Assembly (NCBI GenBank): GCA_028015205.1
Contig: CM051518.1
Coordinates: forward strand, 30,408,001 to 30,472,000
Length of the DNA stretch: 64,000 nt
Direction of reading: 5' to 3'
DNA from: Mytilisepta virgata
Lineage: Eukaryota > Mollusca > Bivalvia > Mytilida > Mytilidae
Of the stretch, positions 27,201 to 36,299 are shown piece by piece; position 1 is the stretch's first letter; every line of letters starts with the position of its first letter. Position numbers and translations under genes: made by a program. The notes below the pieces were generated by a model. The model worked only from the letters and a program-made list of their open reading frames with translations. It was not told the DNA's origin and did no database searches.

Positions 27201-27430
27201 TAAAAATGCCACTAACAACACCACTTACTGAAATGGTTGTCCTAAGAACTGCTGCAGGAATGACCCCACGAGAAGTAATAAAAAAATCTAGGTCTCCAGT
27301 TAAACCTGTTAAAAGACTTAAGTCTCCGGGGTCGCCGTGTCGGAATTCTCAACGGAAACACTCGCCGTCACATAAACACCGTCTAAGTTCTATACCAAAC
27401 CATTTACAGGAAGAAATGAGTCCGTTGTAA
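6078..27430 (+). CDS. ARHGAP11A: Rho GTPase-activating protein 11A (ARHGAP11A/MP-GAP type), nine coding exons
   Basis: Coding exons 6078-6218, 7912-7997, 8364-8460, 9139-9745, 12530-12770, 13517-13599, 18366-18513, 24147-24249 and 25334-27430 keep one frame and give 1,200 residues plus TAA; human ARHGAP11A is about 1,020. Residues about 60-240 form the RhoGAP domain: the motif EGLFRKSG carries the arginine finger (R96), followed by KQFFKSLPEPLF and NKMDATNLSVVLAPNFL. The N-terminus (RALIKQDLRELGIKI) resembles the family's N-terminus. The remaining C-terminal 900 residues are polar and low in complexity, with Ser-Pro sites, a KEN motif at 1072-1074 and a basic tail. Family knowledge: it stimulates GTP hydrolysis by RhoA and limits cortical RhoA in mitosis. 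The start is the first ATG after an in-frame TGA at 6066. Subfamily assignment rests on the RhoGAP sequence, N-terminal match and architecture. Confidence 0.9.
6219..7911 (+). other. ARHGAP11A intron 1
   Basis: This is a 1.7-kb intron. It holds the imperfect long inverted repeat at 6782-7101. A 104-codon open frame at 6284-6598 resembles nothing I recognise and has no splice support. The rest is AT-rich without recognised features. Confidence 0.7.
6782..7101. repeat. Imperfect fold-back, 127-bp arms
   Basis: Arms 6782-6908 and 6975-7101 are each 127 bases and are inverted copies at roughly four-fifths identity with no net gaps, around a 66-base loop. Both arms contain motifs such as the stretch TTCGAC and its complement. 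It could be a decayed fold-back transposon; no target duplication was found. Confidence 0.7.
7912..7997 (+). CDS. ARHGAP11A: ARHGAP11A coding exon 2
   Basis: It has a good acceptor (ctgtttcag) and donor (CAG before gtaaat) and is 86 bases long. It encodes ETLENNGVFENVLAQVACEH and the following GCGYVP, then splits an Arg codon with the next exon. This is the entry to the RhoGAP domain. Confidence 0.88.
8364..8460 (+). CDS. ARHGAP11A: ARHGAP11A coding exon 3 (arginine-finger exon)
   Basis: The acceptor is tttcttcag. The exon encodes FLVDASDIIKR, then EGLFRKSGAVSRIKELK. The Arg in GLFRKSG is the catalytic arginine finger of RhoGAP domains. It ends in phase 0 before gtttgt, a weaker donor than its neighbours. 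Confidence 0.9.
8461..9138 (+). other. ARHGAP11A intron 3, no recognised content
   Basis: It is a 678-base AT-rich intron. I saw no exon, repeat family member or RNA gene in it. Confidence 0.6.
9139..9745 (+). CDS. ARHGAP11A: ARHGAP11A coding exon 4 (RhoGAP core)
   Basis: It starts after tttttcag and is in frame with exon 3. It holds the rest of the RhoGAP fold (KQFFKSLPEPLF, NLSVVLAPNFLYL) and then an acidic stretch followed by a basic KKKEKKRKRSGS stretch. The chosen end uses a canonical GT donor. A GC donor 36 bases earlier, with the exon ending at 9709, keeps the same phase and is a real alternative. Confidence 0.85.
10008..10275 (+). mobile_element. Fragment of a Helitron-like family with a CCCTGCTCC hairpin end
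   Basis: It begins with an imperfect hairpin (CCCCTGCTCC, then GGAGAGGGAGGG) followed by text typical of bivalve elements (tctgttttaccc, ctgtccgt). It ends near a perfect TGAGC/GCTCA stem at about 10255-10268. The family assignment is by resemblance to the other hairpin-ended elements here. Confidence 0.45.
10510..11428. mobile_element. hAT-like MITE, 919 bp
   Basis: The termini are inverted: CAGGGTTCTCGCTAAG on the left and the complement CAGGGTCCTCACTAAG on the right, 14 of 16 matching. CAGGG termini are common in hAT elements. The flanks share GCCTT (10505-10509 and 11429-11433) as a 5-bp duplication; an 8-bp duplication is not clean. Subterminal GCGTCC/GGACGC motifs repeat near the left end, including a 10-bp-arm palindrome at 10584-10604. 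There is no transposase ORF. Confidence 0.6.
12530..12770 (+). CDS. ARHGAP11A: ARHGAP11A coding exon 5
   Basis: The acceptor is atttcacag and the donor gtaagt. It encodes the Ser/Thr-rich segment IVNTIAQSITKWRRS and the conserved-looking basic motif VMRKRKASGDVLAFSTTKK. The phase-1 entry matches exon 4 and the phase-2 exit matches exon 6. Confidence 0.88.
12812..13360 (+). mobile_element. Family A Helitron-like copy, 5' part
   Basis: It starts at the family A left end (ttagctgacctgg) and continues with about three 166-bp units that include the phrase ggcagcaatggtccttaggtgg, shortened here as ggcagcaatggtcc. It is the same repeat as 18867-19180, 48405-49132 and 52431-52916. The 3' hairpin is absent, so the copy is truncated. 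Confidence 0.6.
13517..13599 (+). CDS. ARHGAP11A: ARHGAP11A coding exon 6
   Basis: It is a short exon of 83 bases between ttttccag and gtaagt, encoding KAILQNLPQGSALANTPFTP and ATGLKNL. The phases fit both neighbours, which is the main support for so short an exon. Confidence 0.82.
14003..14837. mobile_element. TA-flanked TIR element, 835 bp, inserted in family B
   Basis: The left end CCGTCTTCTGGTGTGTATTA and the right end (reverse complement CTGTCTTTTTGTGTGTATTA) form terminal inverted repeats of about 27 bases with a few mismatches. Both sides are flanked by TA (14001-14002, 14838-14839). Removing it restores the family B sequence across the junction (cgtggtta joined to aatccatttctcagc). 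TA duplication suggests a Tc1/mariner-type MITE. No transposase is encoded. Confidence 0.62.
15398..15929 (+). mobile_element. Family E Helitron-like element, 532 bp, inserted in family B
   Basis: It begins TGTCTCGCCTGCGACG, and GTCTCGC pairs with GCGAGAC 28 bases on as a terminal hairpin. A run of GGCGAC units follows (about 15450-15486), then two units related to family B. It ends GCGAGACATC...CCACACTTGT. Deleting it restores the host repeat (caatttt joined to atggttg) without a target duplication, as for Helitron/Helentron insertions. An almost identical head lies in reverse at 47541-47634. Confidence 0.62.
16022..16965 (+). mobile_element. Family F element with 170-bp tandem units, inserted in family B
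   Basis: It starts AGGGCCCCGCCATG followed by aatggcgg, forming the hairpin CCGCCAT/ATGGCGG. A ctgtccgt microsatellite-like stretch follows, then about five units of roughly 165-172 bases (anchor gattgccttcaca at 16114, 16267, 16439, 16605, 16775). Both boundaries read TAGTT (16017-16021, 16961-16965), and the last bases are CTAG before TT. The host repeat is restored when it is removed. Confidence 0.6.
18366..18513 (+). CDS. ARHGAP11A: ARHGAP11A coding exon 7
   Basis: It lies between the acceptor ttttag and the donor gtaagt. It encodes DIKKGSLDTPSIAFSNRGQ and a basic stretch with RKRLNLFSPGSMRKNKK. It contains a Ser-Pro site. Its phases are consistent with exons 6 and 8. Confidence 0.85.
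18867..20890 (+). mobile_element. Family A copy interrupted by unrelated sequence
   Basis: The left end and one to two units occupy 18867-19180. Further family A units, with the phrase gaaaccactggccaattgg and variants, occupy 20265-20890. The 1.1 kb between is not family A and I recognise nothing in it. No hairpin end was seen on the right. Confidence 0.5.
20178..21242. repeat. Long inverted repeat pair, arms about 170 bp
   Basis: The left arm, about 20178-20352, and the right arm, about 21070-21242, are near-identical inverted copies around a 720-base spacer. Each arm joins a non-satellite block (gagttgactcaggaatcc, ggactcataggcaaaaggg) to one family A unit. The junction between the two sequence types is duplicated, so the inversion happened after they were joined. 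Confidence 0.7.
22219..22678 (+). mobile_element. Family C Helitron-like element with 147-bp units
   Basis: Units contain tttctcagaaacctatagta, tatttcaccactacag and cagttcagcaacacttgg. The 3' end has a perfect TGTGTCT/AGACACA stem at 22653-22669, four T residues, CTAG at 22674-22677, then T. A stem-loop just before CTRR-T is the 3' signature of Helitrons. A reverse copy lies at 4734-5555. Confidence 0.68.
23085..23955 (+). mobile_element. Family A copy with 3' hairpin end, interrupted
   Basis: Family A units lie at 23085-23320 and 23760-23955, with about 440 bases of other sequence between. The right end is the palindrome AGGCTCCTTTGAGCCT at 23936-23951, followed by CTAG at 23952-23955 and T. 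Confidence 0.6.
24147..24249 (+). CDS. ARHGAP11A: ARHGAP11A coding exon 8
   Basis: It lies between ttttag and gtagcg and encodes NVSGSNISIQNAQKKVKPAG, then KGLFRRLSGGKGDK. The 103-base length restores phase 0 for the long last exon. Confidence 0.82.
24250..25333 (+). other. ARHGAP11A intron 8, no recognised content
   Basis: It is a 1.1-kb AT-rich intron. I saw no repeat family, RNA gene or extra exon in it. Confidence 0.55.
25334..27430 (+). CDS. ARHGAP11A: ARHGAP11A terminal coding exon 9
   Basis: This is a 2,097-base terminal exon that opens in phase 0 after ttacttacag and ends at TAA 27428-27430. It encodes 698 mostly disordered residues: many Ser/Thr sites, the KEN triplet in SNKENHK, and a C-terminal basic block with repeated S-P dipeptides (RSPVKPVKRLKSPGSP). 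Such composition fits phospho-regulation and turnover in mitosis; that reading is inference. Confidence 0.92.
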   Translation, partial: AQSEYSKSEQTQQVGIRLASPSCTPASEDSDEQNEQGSPLPVILNQSNSSILLTEQSVISIGDDRNSLNEGFIIDDDLDTSQNDMSHVQKDEPRHCLSDTAICDGYDSLYNSSLSRSMSLDAHKIRLRRGQPNSVKTGLLHGEKENVKKLRRSFGLDKSEIGEPVPLAIPDLPQFQNAQDISCHTDGTHCQQKSVEMESEIVTNDIENSKSQDELKNKNHGCNMLTDLCVPFEKKEINLKMKRGTCSVEDKTQTQKEIQKPTIQISTSTDSLLSGHEDGYSTEEKKTIVRTLSTDSGKGSMLDMSPGNDQVTAENSGNDDSNETNVQDNTKRRCNSEQDLKQPLRPSVSRSQSLCEPARKNLPNITPNLQISSETHKLLARAGYLASKPISKTMEDIVVMGPPPPKIKQADTVIPKHESIMELQTQQRGRVVSTAKQFDRDVSERHSSPYRFPNSTSRKRGVSPIRIPTIFAKSDEEAVKMKNLVTVNQKIGKGQAKLPISTQLLKPTEDVTTGNDSISLPNGAKVKRKPSIYYTADHSRLNESSVVSENLIEEESMEVDLSESKIQSNKENHKMDEDHSNVSHTENNNDPLTLASAKAITQFKDVTEIENFTPPNPPKIPNIKMPLTTPLTEMVVLRTAAGMTPREVIKKSRSPVKPVKRLKSPGSPCRNSQRKHSPSHKHRLSSIPNHLQEEMSPL

Positions 27431-27935
27431 TTGTTCAGTTTAGTGTGCTACATGTATTTTATCAAATCATGTTTATAATTAAAGTTGTCTGTTTTTTTCT
27501 GATGGTGCTATGATGTTTGTGAGAAATTGTATTTTTATGCTTAGATAGTTGTTGAAAGGGCATCTCAAATGAATAATTTTTATGAATTTTAATGACTTCC
27601 AGTGTTATAATATATTTTATTATTTTACTCCAATTTTAAATTGTACAAAAGGATTACAGCTTAAAATAATTTGTATGGAATTATACAGATCATTTCATAA
27701 TGATACAATTTTTAAAGTATTTTCAATGATTTGCATTTATTTATATCAATCTGTAACATTTTTACATTGTGTGTGGAGGAGGAAAGTTTTTTTTTGTGTT
27801 CATAGGTCATGTTAATAAGGAATGCTTTGAACTGTGATAACCAAAATTGTTGTATAATGTTGTTTAAGATTAACACACATTTACCAAGATTCTGTATTAA
27901 TTGACCCATTGAATTGCCACATATGAATTTATTGC

Positions 27936-27969
27936 AATAAACCCAAATCATGTTTATCCTTTCAATAAA
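27936..27969 (+). terminator. ARHGAP11A polyadenylation signals
   Basis: AATAAA occurs at 27936-27941 and again at 27964-27969, about 510-540 bases after the stop codon. The region between is AT-rich with no further ORF. They are the first clear canonical signals in the 3' flank. No cleavage site can be seen from sequence alone. Confidence 0.5.
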
Positions 27970-29694
27970 CAACTGTACCTCTCCACTTGCATGGGATTTG
28001 TTGCTTGGGAGGTATTTTTCTATTATATATGTCACTAATATGATAGGTTTTACACAATTGCACAGGTAAACTTCTGCATACACATTTCAGTGTACAATGT
28101 AAATCAACAAAAGCATAGTTGTATTTAGAAATCAAGGGAGGTAATAAATAGTCAGTTAGAAAGTTGTCAAAAGATATAAATTAAGAATACAAGAAATATA
28201 GAAGTTAACTATTTTTCAAACAGTACACTTAAATAGGAAACATTGTAAATTTCCATGGCAATTGTTTGAGGTTTTAGTTTACATTTTAAGACCTATATAC
28301 TGACTTCTTCAACAAAGAATTTTTTCAACTCATAGTATGTGTCAAGATATAAAACAAAATTTTATGAAAACACTGAATATGTCAATGTAATAAACAGAAT
28401 AACTTATCCTCTAATTTGAATACCAAAGATCTACAATTCGTGACCGTAAAAAAAATTAATAATTCACTTGTGCATTAATGTGTTGTTCGGTAACTCGTAG
28501 ATTTTTAGGTATTCGCATTTCAAGATTAGTTATACTATAAATATTAAAATATATCTGTATAAATACATGAATAAAATAATAAATAACAAATCAAAAGACA
28601 AACTTATGCCTGTTATACATGGTACCTAGAAAATCCTCCAATAAAAAATTAGTTTTGAACTCGTTGATGGACTGAATTTGAAAAACCTCTTGGTGGCATT
28701 CTGGATATGAATAAAACTGTTGTCATTTTTAAGTATTGCAATCTTCACCTTGTCTCTTTTCTGCCTTTATTAAAACTCACTTCCTGTAAAATTTTGATCT
28801 AGAATAGTCAGAAATGAGTTTGACGTTGAAAATGGAAGATGATTGTTGCACGAATTAAAATTGCATTTATATTCCTCTGCATATGTACAGGTTGTACTAG
28901 GCATCAAAATTTATTCTAACCATTTAATCCAGTTATTTTGCTAACAAATATGTGGTCAAAATTTATATGTTCTTTATAATTTCTTTCTTTAACTTAATCT
29001 TATACTGGTGTATATTTTCTTTGTTCTTTATATGTCATCCTTTCTGTGTTAAATCTTTTATCATGTGATAATAATGTGTGTGTGATGTGTTGTTAACAGG
29101 ACCAACAAGTCAACTTCGTTTTCTTTAATTCTTTGTAAATTTGAGCATGTACACGATTTTGTATAAATTGTAGAAGAAGATTTGTAGAAATATTTAACTT
29201 ATAACTATCTATATTGAAATATTTTTTAAACTTTTTTACCATGCATAATACTTAAGTTACAGTATTTCATTATGTTGAGTCATTGAGAAGATACTTAAAA
29301 CAGTGAGCAAAGTTGATAGTCTTTATTTCCCACAGAAAATGTATATTTTATGGGATAATTACAGCAGTCTTATGAATTTTTCAACCTTATTATGACACTG
29401 TTAATGTACTTTTTTCAGTTATATTAAGTATGCAAAAACCAGTGCTATTATCAGTTGAAAGTTTTATACTATGTTTTGGACACTTTCAGGAAGGTTTAAA
29501 TTATAATACTTTGTTATACAGTCAGCGAACATAAATACTCGTCACATCATATATTTCCGATTACTGTCTATATAAGTTCATATTTTTTTTCCAAAATTTG
29601 CACCAATAACAAGAGAAATGTCTAAATGTTAGAGGGAGTTAAATAAGAAAAAACATTTTGGTGACCAAATTTACTAGTTATGTGTAAGTGAAAT
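27970..29694. other. Intergenic 3' flank of ARHGAP11A
   Basis: It is 1.7 kb of AT-rich sequence. I see no exon, tRNA or recognised repeat in it. Confidence 0.5.
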
Positions 29695-29778
29695 TGTGAG
29701 GTCTAATTTAACTGTGTTTATATTGTTGTTTCTTGAAAAATATGCAACAATTTAAACACAGTTAAATTAGGCGTCACA
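29695..29778. repeat. 26-bp-arm inverted repeat next to a SINE
   Basis: The arms at 29695-29720 and 29753-29778 contain ctaatttaactgtgttta and its complement, with two or three mismatches and a 32-base loop. A short direct repeat, gttgtttcttgaaaaatat, recurs just beyond the right arm as gttgtctcttgaaaaatat. Confidence 0.6.
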
Positions 29779-29808
29779 TTAAATTGTTGTCTCTTGAAAA
29801 ATATTATA

Positions 29809-30066
29809 GGGGCCTCGGTGGCCGAGTGGTCTAGGTAGTTCGTCATGACTACTAATACTAGCCTGTCAACACTGAGGTTGTGAGTTCGAATCTCACCTGT
29901 GGCGGGGTGTGTTCAACTTCGATCTTAATTGACAAGGATTGCCAATTTTCCTACAATAGGTTTGTTGTTCTCTCCGGGTACTCAGGCTTCCTCCACCAAT
30001 AAAAACTAGCCGCTGCGAAATGGCCAAATTTGCTGAAAACGGCGTAAAACCCTAACTAAACTAAAC
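29809..30066 (+). mobile_element. tRNA-derived SINE, full length
   Basis: The head looks like a tRNA of the Ser/Leu type: an A box (TGGCCGAGTGGTCTAGG), room for a long variable arm, and a B box (GGTTGTGAGTTCGAATCTC). The body has a conserved ctccgggtactcaggcttcc core and ctgaaaacggcgtaaaaccc, with a ctaaactaaac tail. gaaaaatat lies on both sides (29796-29804, 30071-30079), a probable target duplication. Two other copies lie at 32197 and 61810. The core resembles the central domain of widespread invertebrate SINE superfamilies; exact family not assigned. Confidence 0.8.
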
Positions 30067-30321
30067 ATGAGAAAAATATATCCAAATAAAGAAACTGCAG
30101 ATAATTTTTTTGTGAAAAATTGTAAATTTGTATAGAAAGTATTGGGAAAATGTAAAGAATTTTATAACACTTCAAAAATGTACAATGTTAATATACTTTA
30201 ATTTGAGAAAAGAATTTCACAAATAGTAAGTGCACAACCCTTCAAGTTTGATACTAATATACATTGAAATAAAGTAGTTTTACAAAATTTAACTTTTTGG
30301 TTGTTGACTATATGATGTATT

Positions 30322-31268
30322 TTTAGCTCACCTTGCCTATAGGCCATGTGAGCTAATGTGATCACTTTGCATCCATCATCCATAAATTTCTCACATTTTG
30401 ATATTCTCTGAAAATTGTAACCAAACTTGGTAGGAATGATGTATGGAAGGACCTCTACAAACGATCCAGTTGGATGAACAACATGGCCGACAGAGGCCAT
30501 CTTGAAGTTTTATTGGCGAATTTTCAAAAATCTCTGAAACTATATTATTAAATGTATTGAAAGTTTGCAGGATTGATGACAACAATACCTCTACGAATCT
30601 CCCACTTTTGGTTGAGATTCGTATGGTCAAACGACTGCTGCAGTTGTTCAAAGTTTCCATTGAAAGCATATGGGAAATTAATTTTTTTGTCATTTGCTCA
30701 GGAACTAATGGGCAGACTGTAACTAAATTTGGCAGGAAGTGCTGTATGGAAGGATCTGTTTTAAAGGTCCACCTTTGGTTCCAAATGAATGAACAACATG
30801 GCAGCCAGAGGCCATCTTTGATTATGATTGGCCAATTTTGAAAAATCTCTGAAACTACATCATGAAATGTTTTGAAATTTTGCAGGATTGATGACAACAA
30901 TACCCTCTTCAACCAATACACTTTTGGTTGAGATTCAACTGATCATCTGACTGCTGCAGTTGTTCAAAGTTTCCATTTAAACCACATGGGTTAGGACTTT
31001 TTTCAATTGCTCAGGAACTAATGGGCAGACTCTAACCAAAATTATCAGGAATCTCACATTGACTGCTGCAGTTGTTCAAAGTTTCCATTTAAACCAAATG
31101 GGAAAAAACAGATGCAAATGATCCACCTTTTATGAGTCAAAAGTCAAATATCAAGGTTACTTGGACATTTTGTGTTTATTTAACAGCCTTGTGGATATAA
31201 AAACAGCTTAATTTTAAAATGGCCTAATAAAAGCCAGGTTAGCGATACAGGCTCGCCTGAGCCTTGAG
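30322..31268 (+). mobile_element. Family A-related Helitron-like element, complete
   Basis: It starts at ttagctcaccttgcc with the hairpin tataggccatgtgagct downstream. It carries three units containing ctgctgcagttgttcaaag and ends with the stem AGGCTCGCCTGAGCCT near 31248-31263, followed by TGAG instead of the usual CTAG. The internal units differ from classic family A, so this is a subfamily. It has no ORF. Confidence 0.6.
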
Positions 31269-32196
31269 TAACTTTTTCTTACGCTATCCAGACGATATTT
31301 GACAGCTGTTATTCCAAATAATTTGATTTTACATGTTAGCAATGGAAATGATCTCAGTATATTCTAAACTGTTTTCATAGAGGCTGCATGCAAACTGAAA
31401 TATTTTTCATCTCTGCAAAGACATCAGTTTATTTCTCATAAAATAATATGTGTTCAGGAAACCTTACCAAAGATATCGCATTAATAACATATTGAAATCA
31501 TAGTTGACTTTGCATATAGAAAAGTTCTTATTCTTTTGAAAGAAACATTTTACTAAATAATTTGTGTGACAACATGGAAAAGTGTGAATTTTAAACAGGC
31601 AAATTTTTTGTGGTTTTAAAAGTATTATTCATTGAAAAATTTGGAGTGAATTGCATTTCCTAAGTAGAGAAAAATTAAGTATTAAAAGTGTTGAATATAT
31701 CAGAATTCATCAGTTGGCTACTTAATTATGTATTTGTAACAGAAACTGTGAGATGTAATTTCTTACTGGATATCAACAACAAAAAACAGTGCATTTTACT
31801 GAATGTTCCAGAATATTTTGTATTTTAAGTCTAAACAAAAAGGTACTGTAAAGTAAAATTATTCAATAGGTGGACTAATTTTGAAGCCTACAATCCGTAC
31901 ATGGAGGAGTTTTGAATTATTGAGTTATTTATAGAGGTGAAAGTTTATTATATATGCATAATCGTGTTTAATCAGAATTGTAAATTAAAAGGAAATATTT
32001 ACACAACTGCATTGTTTATTAAATTGAAGATTTACCTTGGCTAGGAAACCACTGATATAAAAAAATGGATATTGTACCAACTTTTCTGCAGAAATCCAAA
32101 AATTTTGAAACAACAAATTTTGCACTTACTCTGAAGGATGGTAGAACTGCAGTCTGAAGGAAGGGTCATAATAGTGTTGCCATTTCAGATTGACCA
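31269..32196. other. Intergenic, no recognised content
   Basis: It is 0.9 kb of AT-rich sequence. I saw no gene or repeat in it. Confidence 0.5.
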
Positions 32197-32363
32197 TGTT
32201 GTGTTTGACTCCGATCTAAGTTGACAAGGATTGCCAATTTTCCTACCGAAGGTCGGTGGTTCTCTCCGGGTACTCCGGCTTCCTCCACCAATAAAAACTG
32301 GCCGCCGCAAAATAGCCAAAATGTGCTGAAAACGGCGTTAAACCCCAACTAAACAAACAAACA
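32197..32363 (+). mobile_element. SINE, 5'-truncated copy
   Basis: It matches the body and tail of the SINE at 29809, starting at tgtttgactccgatct and running through the ctccgggtactccggcttcc core to an aacaaacaaac tail. The tRNA-like head is missing. Confidence 0.75.
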
Positions 32364-32377
32364 TGTATTATTGTTAT

Positions 32378-32720
32378 TGTCCTCTGCTGCATTGTGGAGC
32401 AGGGGATATAGATATGCTAATGTGCATCCATCCATCCCACATTCTCATGTCTACATGTCTCAACAGATTTGACTTGTAGTTATTTGCCTTTGAACAGTGA
32501 AAGTATGGAAAATTTACTTTTTAAGTGCTTTCATTTCTACATTTCTCAACAGGTTTTAATGAAATTATTTCAAACGTTCATACCAGCAATCTCTTGATGA
32601 TGTTGAAAAATCAACACCAACTAATTTTCTTGTAGTTATTCCCCTTGGAAGAGAAATATAGAAAACAGACTTTGTAAGTGCTCTCACATCTTCATGTCTC
32701 AACAGATTTTATTGAATTTA
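32378..32720 (+). mobile_element. Helitron-like fragment with a CTGCTGC hairpin head
   Basis: The left end is the imperfect hairpin CCTCTGCTgcattgtggAGCAGGGG, followed by repeats of a segment containing tctcaacagattt at about 32459, 32545 and 32698. It resembles the head at 10008. The right boundary is not clear. Confidence 0.4.
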
Positions 32721-32939
32721 ATGTCAAAGGTTTAGATGAGCATGGTCTCGGATGAGTTAAGTTTAGTAATTTTGTAAATTTCTGTATTTGGTTTGGGATA
32801 TTGGCTTCTCTATAAAATCCAGAAGGATTATAAAACCGAAGTTGATCCTCAGTTGTATTCATTGACCCACTACCAACCATGATAGCTGCAACAGCAGAAC
32901 TTCATATAACTAAGACTGAAAAATTCAGTTAGATGGAAC

Positions 32940-33869
32940 CAAAGTTTCCAGATTGGTTGTTTGGTTTTTTTTTTTAAATTAATTTGAAAACCAAAATGGC
33001 CACCAACATTGAACTTGTTTTACACTTAAACAAAGATTTGTCTGAACAAACAATAGTCCCTAGATGGGTGTCATTTAGGATAATTTCAAAAGGTCCATTT
33101 GAAATGAGGCCAATACAACTAAACTCAGCACCGTAAGTTTAATGATCTTGTTAAACTTTAATCATTCAAACTTCGATGGGATGGTTATTGGCTGGACCCC
33201 TTCAAAATAATCCCATTTGTCAATTTTAAAGACTGTCATTATAGAGAAAGTTTTAACAAAAAAATTTGCTGAAAAAATAGTCTAAAACTGATAGGAACCA
33301 TACAGATGGTATCATGATTGAATTTATACTTAGTAATATGATTAAATATTAAGTGGTCTTCTTCCAAAATTGTACTCATGGGCTTGGACACCCATCCAAG
33401 ATCGCCACCAGAGCAGAATATTTTAAACATAAAGCACTGGCAAAATTCACTTACTGAAACCACTTTGCCAATTGAAACCAAAAGTGACAGCAGTGGTTCT
33501 TAGATGATCCTTTCTGATTTGTATCCAATGACATGGACTGCCAACATAGGACCCTAGGGAAATTTTTTATTACAAATCCACTTATCTGATACCTTTGGAA
33601 CCAGGCCTATCAGGATGTCTTTAGGTTGTCTTTCAGAATTATATCCAATGACCCAGACATAAAGGAAGATGGCCACCACTGCCTAACTTCACTTAACATA
33701 TGACCCTATAGAAATTTTAAGATCTTGTCTGAAACCATTCAGCCAATTGGAACCAAACTTGGCAGTAGTGGTCCTTTTTCAAAACCGTATCCATGCCCCA
33801 ACTCCAAACCAAGATGGCCTCATTCAAACAATTTATTCTGCCTTAGGTGCAGGCTCCTGGAGCCTCTAG
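32940..33869 (+). mobile_element. Family A Helitron-like copy with 3' end
   Basis: Degenerate family A units (ggaaccaaacttggcag, ccaagatggccaccac) end in the perfect palindrome AGGCTCCTGGAGCCT at 33851-33865 and CTAG at 33866-33869, then T. The left end is too decayed to place exactly. Confidence 0.6.
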
Positions 33870-35439
33870 TTACTCAATTAAACTACAAGATTTATATCAC
33901 TGAAAATACATATACAATTTGAATTCTGCAGTCTTTAAGATGACCATTTAAGTCGAGTGGGAACAAACATCCGCAATCAATTTATATTCCAAAATAGACT
34001 ACTCTCTGAAGGATGTTCAAGTGCAATTCTATAATGAATGGCTGTAATGATAGTAGCAACACTCTTCAGATGTTATTTTTTATTTAGAATACATTGATTG
34101 CACATTCCCATATAAAGGGCATAAAATGTGTTGGCAAATTGGTGAAGTAAAAATACAAATGTATTTCTGTTCTTGGTATTTTCAGTTTTTGATGACTCTC
34201 TCACAATATGCTGTCAGAAATCTCTTGAAATATAACAAGCTCTTAATGTTAACCTCTTAAATGTGCAATTGTGTACAGTTTCACTAAAGTAGTATATTTT
34301 ACACTTTACCTTCAAATAAGGAACTTCTTGAATAATCTTTTCAAGTTTACCAATAAATAACTACTTGCAAGTAAAAATACATTCAAAACAAAAATGCTCA
34401 ATTTTCACAAAAAAAAAGCTAAGGCTCGGAGGGTTGAGCCTGTATCGCTCACCTGGCATGAAAGCCATTTTTATTGATGTACCTCAAAGAGAGAAGTCAC
34501 TTCTCCCTATCATTATTAAGTGTGGTAAGCCTTGTAGGAACCAAATGTTTCCTCATCAAGGTCCTTCTACTTACAGGTCGGCATATTCTATAATTGGCAG
34601 ATTTTTGCATGTATTTCCCATAGGGTCTTATGTTAACCTAAGTCCTCTGCTGAAGGCCATTTTGAATTAGGGATCGGCAACAGAGTAACAACACTTGGTG
34701 AGCAACTTAAGAGGAACATTCAGACCATGTTCGGTTTCAAGCAATTCTGCGGTTCTGTAGATTGTTGTCATAGACACTGTCAATTTTGGCTCTATTTGGC
34801 CAAGCAGTTTAAGAGAAAAAAAATTTTTTTGAAATCAACCAATCAGAAACAAGAATTGCCCATGGTGGCCATGTTTGTCATCTGATCTCGACCAAATTGA
34901 GGAAACTTGTAAAAAACCTCCAACAGATGCTGTCTGTCAAGTCTCATTCCCTTTGTCCAAGCAGTTTCAAAGAAGATTATCAACCGATGAAAGCCAAGAA
35001 CTGCCCATGACGGCCATGTTTGTTGCCTGATCAAGATGAAATGAGGAAACTTTGTATAGAACCTCCCAATTAGATGCTTTCTGTCAAGTTTCGTTCCGTT
35101 TGGATAAGCAACTTCAGAGGAGAAGATTTTTTTATATCAGCCAATCAGAAACAAGAACTGCTGTATTCAGATAGGGGAAATAAAATGCTCCGCTGGGCGC
35201 AGCTAGATACGACCGCAGATGTCGAACCCTGAATAGTTGGGGCAATTATGAACACAACATTCAAGCTTGATACAATACTGAATTTGGATTGTGAATAAAT
35301 ATTTGACACAGCATAGGTTTCTGACACAGAATGAATGTTGTCTAAGAACTGAAAAATTTTTAATTTACCTATTCAAACCATATCAGTATTATTTGTTTTT
35401 ATATATAAATCAGAAATAACCAATTTAAAATTTAAAATT

Positions 35440-36290
35440 GGGCACACATATCAATTTCTTGCTATTGCGCAATACTGTGCAATTGAAAATTTCTTCAAAT
35501 ATTTGACACATAATAGGTTTCTGACACAGAATAACTGAAATCAAAGAACTTAGAATTGGTCATATGATTTCAATTTATATTCAATTTTTTGCTTCTTGTG
35601 CAATACAATATGCTGTGGAGAATTGCCCCCCCCCCCTCCAAAAAAAATTAACCCCCACCCCCTTTTTTTGCTAAAAAAAATTTGAAATTTTCTTTTTAAT
35701 TTATGAAATATGAAATGAGAAAAAAATTACCCCCTCCCCAATTTATCATTTACCCCCCCCCCCCTTAAATTTTGTTTTCAACCCCCCTCCCCATTTCTTT
35801 ATACTTTGCAACCATAACAGCCCATTTAAATACAACATAACATATTAAAATAGAAAATGACATCATAGTCATGGATGGCAAATTTTTTAAATATACATAA
35901 TTTAAAAGCAGTTTAGATGAGATAAACAAAAAAGCTTCATCAGCACATTTTATATTGGCAAATTTCCAATGAAGTTCATTAAACTAGAGTTATTGGCAAA
36001 TTTCCAATGGAATTTGTTAATAATAAAGTTTTGATAACAGGGCACACATATCAATTTCTTGCTATTGTGCAATACTGTGCAATTGAAGATTTCTTGCTAT
36101 TGCACAATACTGTGCAATTGAAAATTTCTTCAAATATTTGACACATAATAGGTTTCTGACACAGAAGAACTGATATAAAGAACTTAGAATTGGTCATATG
36201 ATTTGAATTTATATTCAATTTTTTGCTTCTTGTGCAATGCAATATGCTGTGGAGAACTGCCCTCCCCCCCCCCCCAAAAAAAAAAATTTA
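35440..36290. repeat. Direct duplication of a 220-240 bp block
   Basis: The blocks at about 35440-35660 and 36040-36290 share gggcacacatatcaatttct, gacacataataggtttctga and ttgcttcttgtgcaat, and both end in a poly-C/poly-A run. Identity is high. The second copy carries an extra internal repeat of the ttgctattgcgcaatactg segment. Confidence 0.65.
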
Positions 36291-36299
36291 CCCCTTTTT

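Noticed and set aside
29809..29905. Functional tRNA gene
   Set aside because: It has A and B boxes but runs into a SINE body, lacks a proper acceptor stem and recurs as truncated copies.
30198..30921. Minus-strand ORFs of 100 and 176 codons
   Set aside because: They fall in the units of a non-coding Helitron-like element and overlap a plus-strand ORF of the same repeat.
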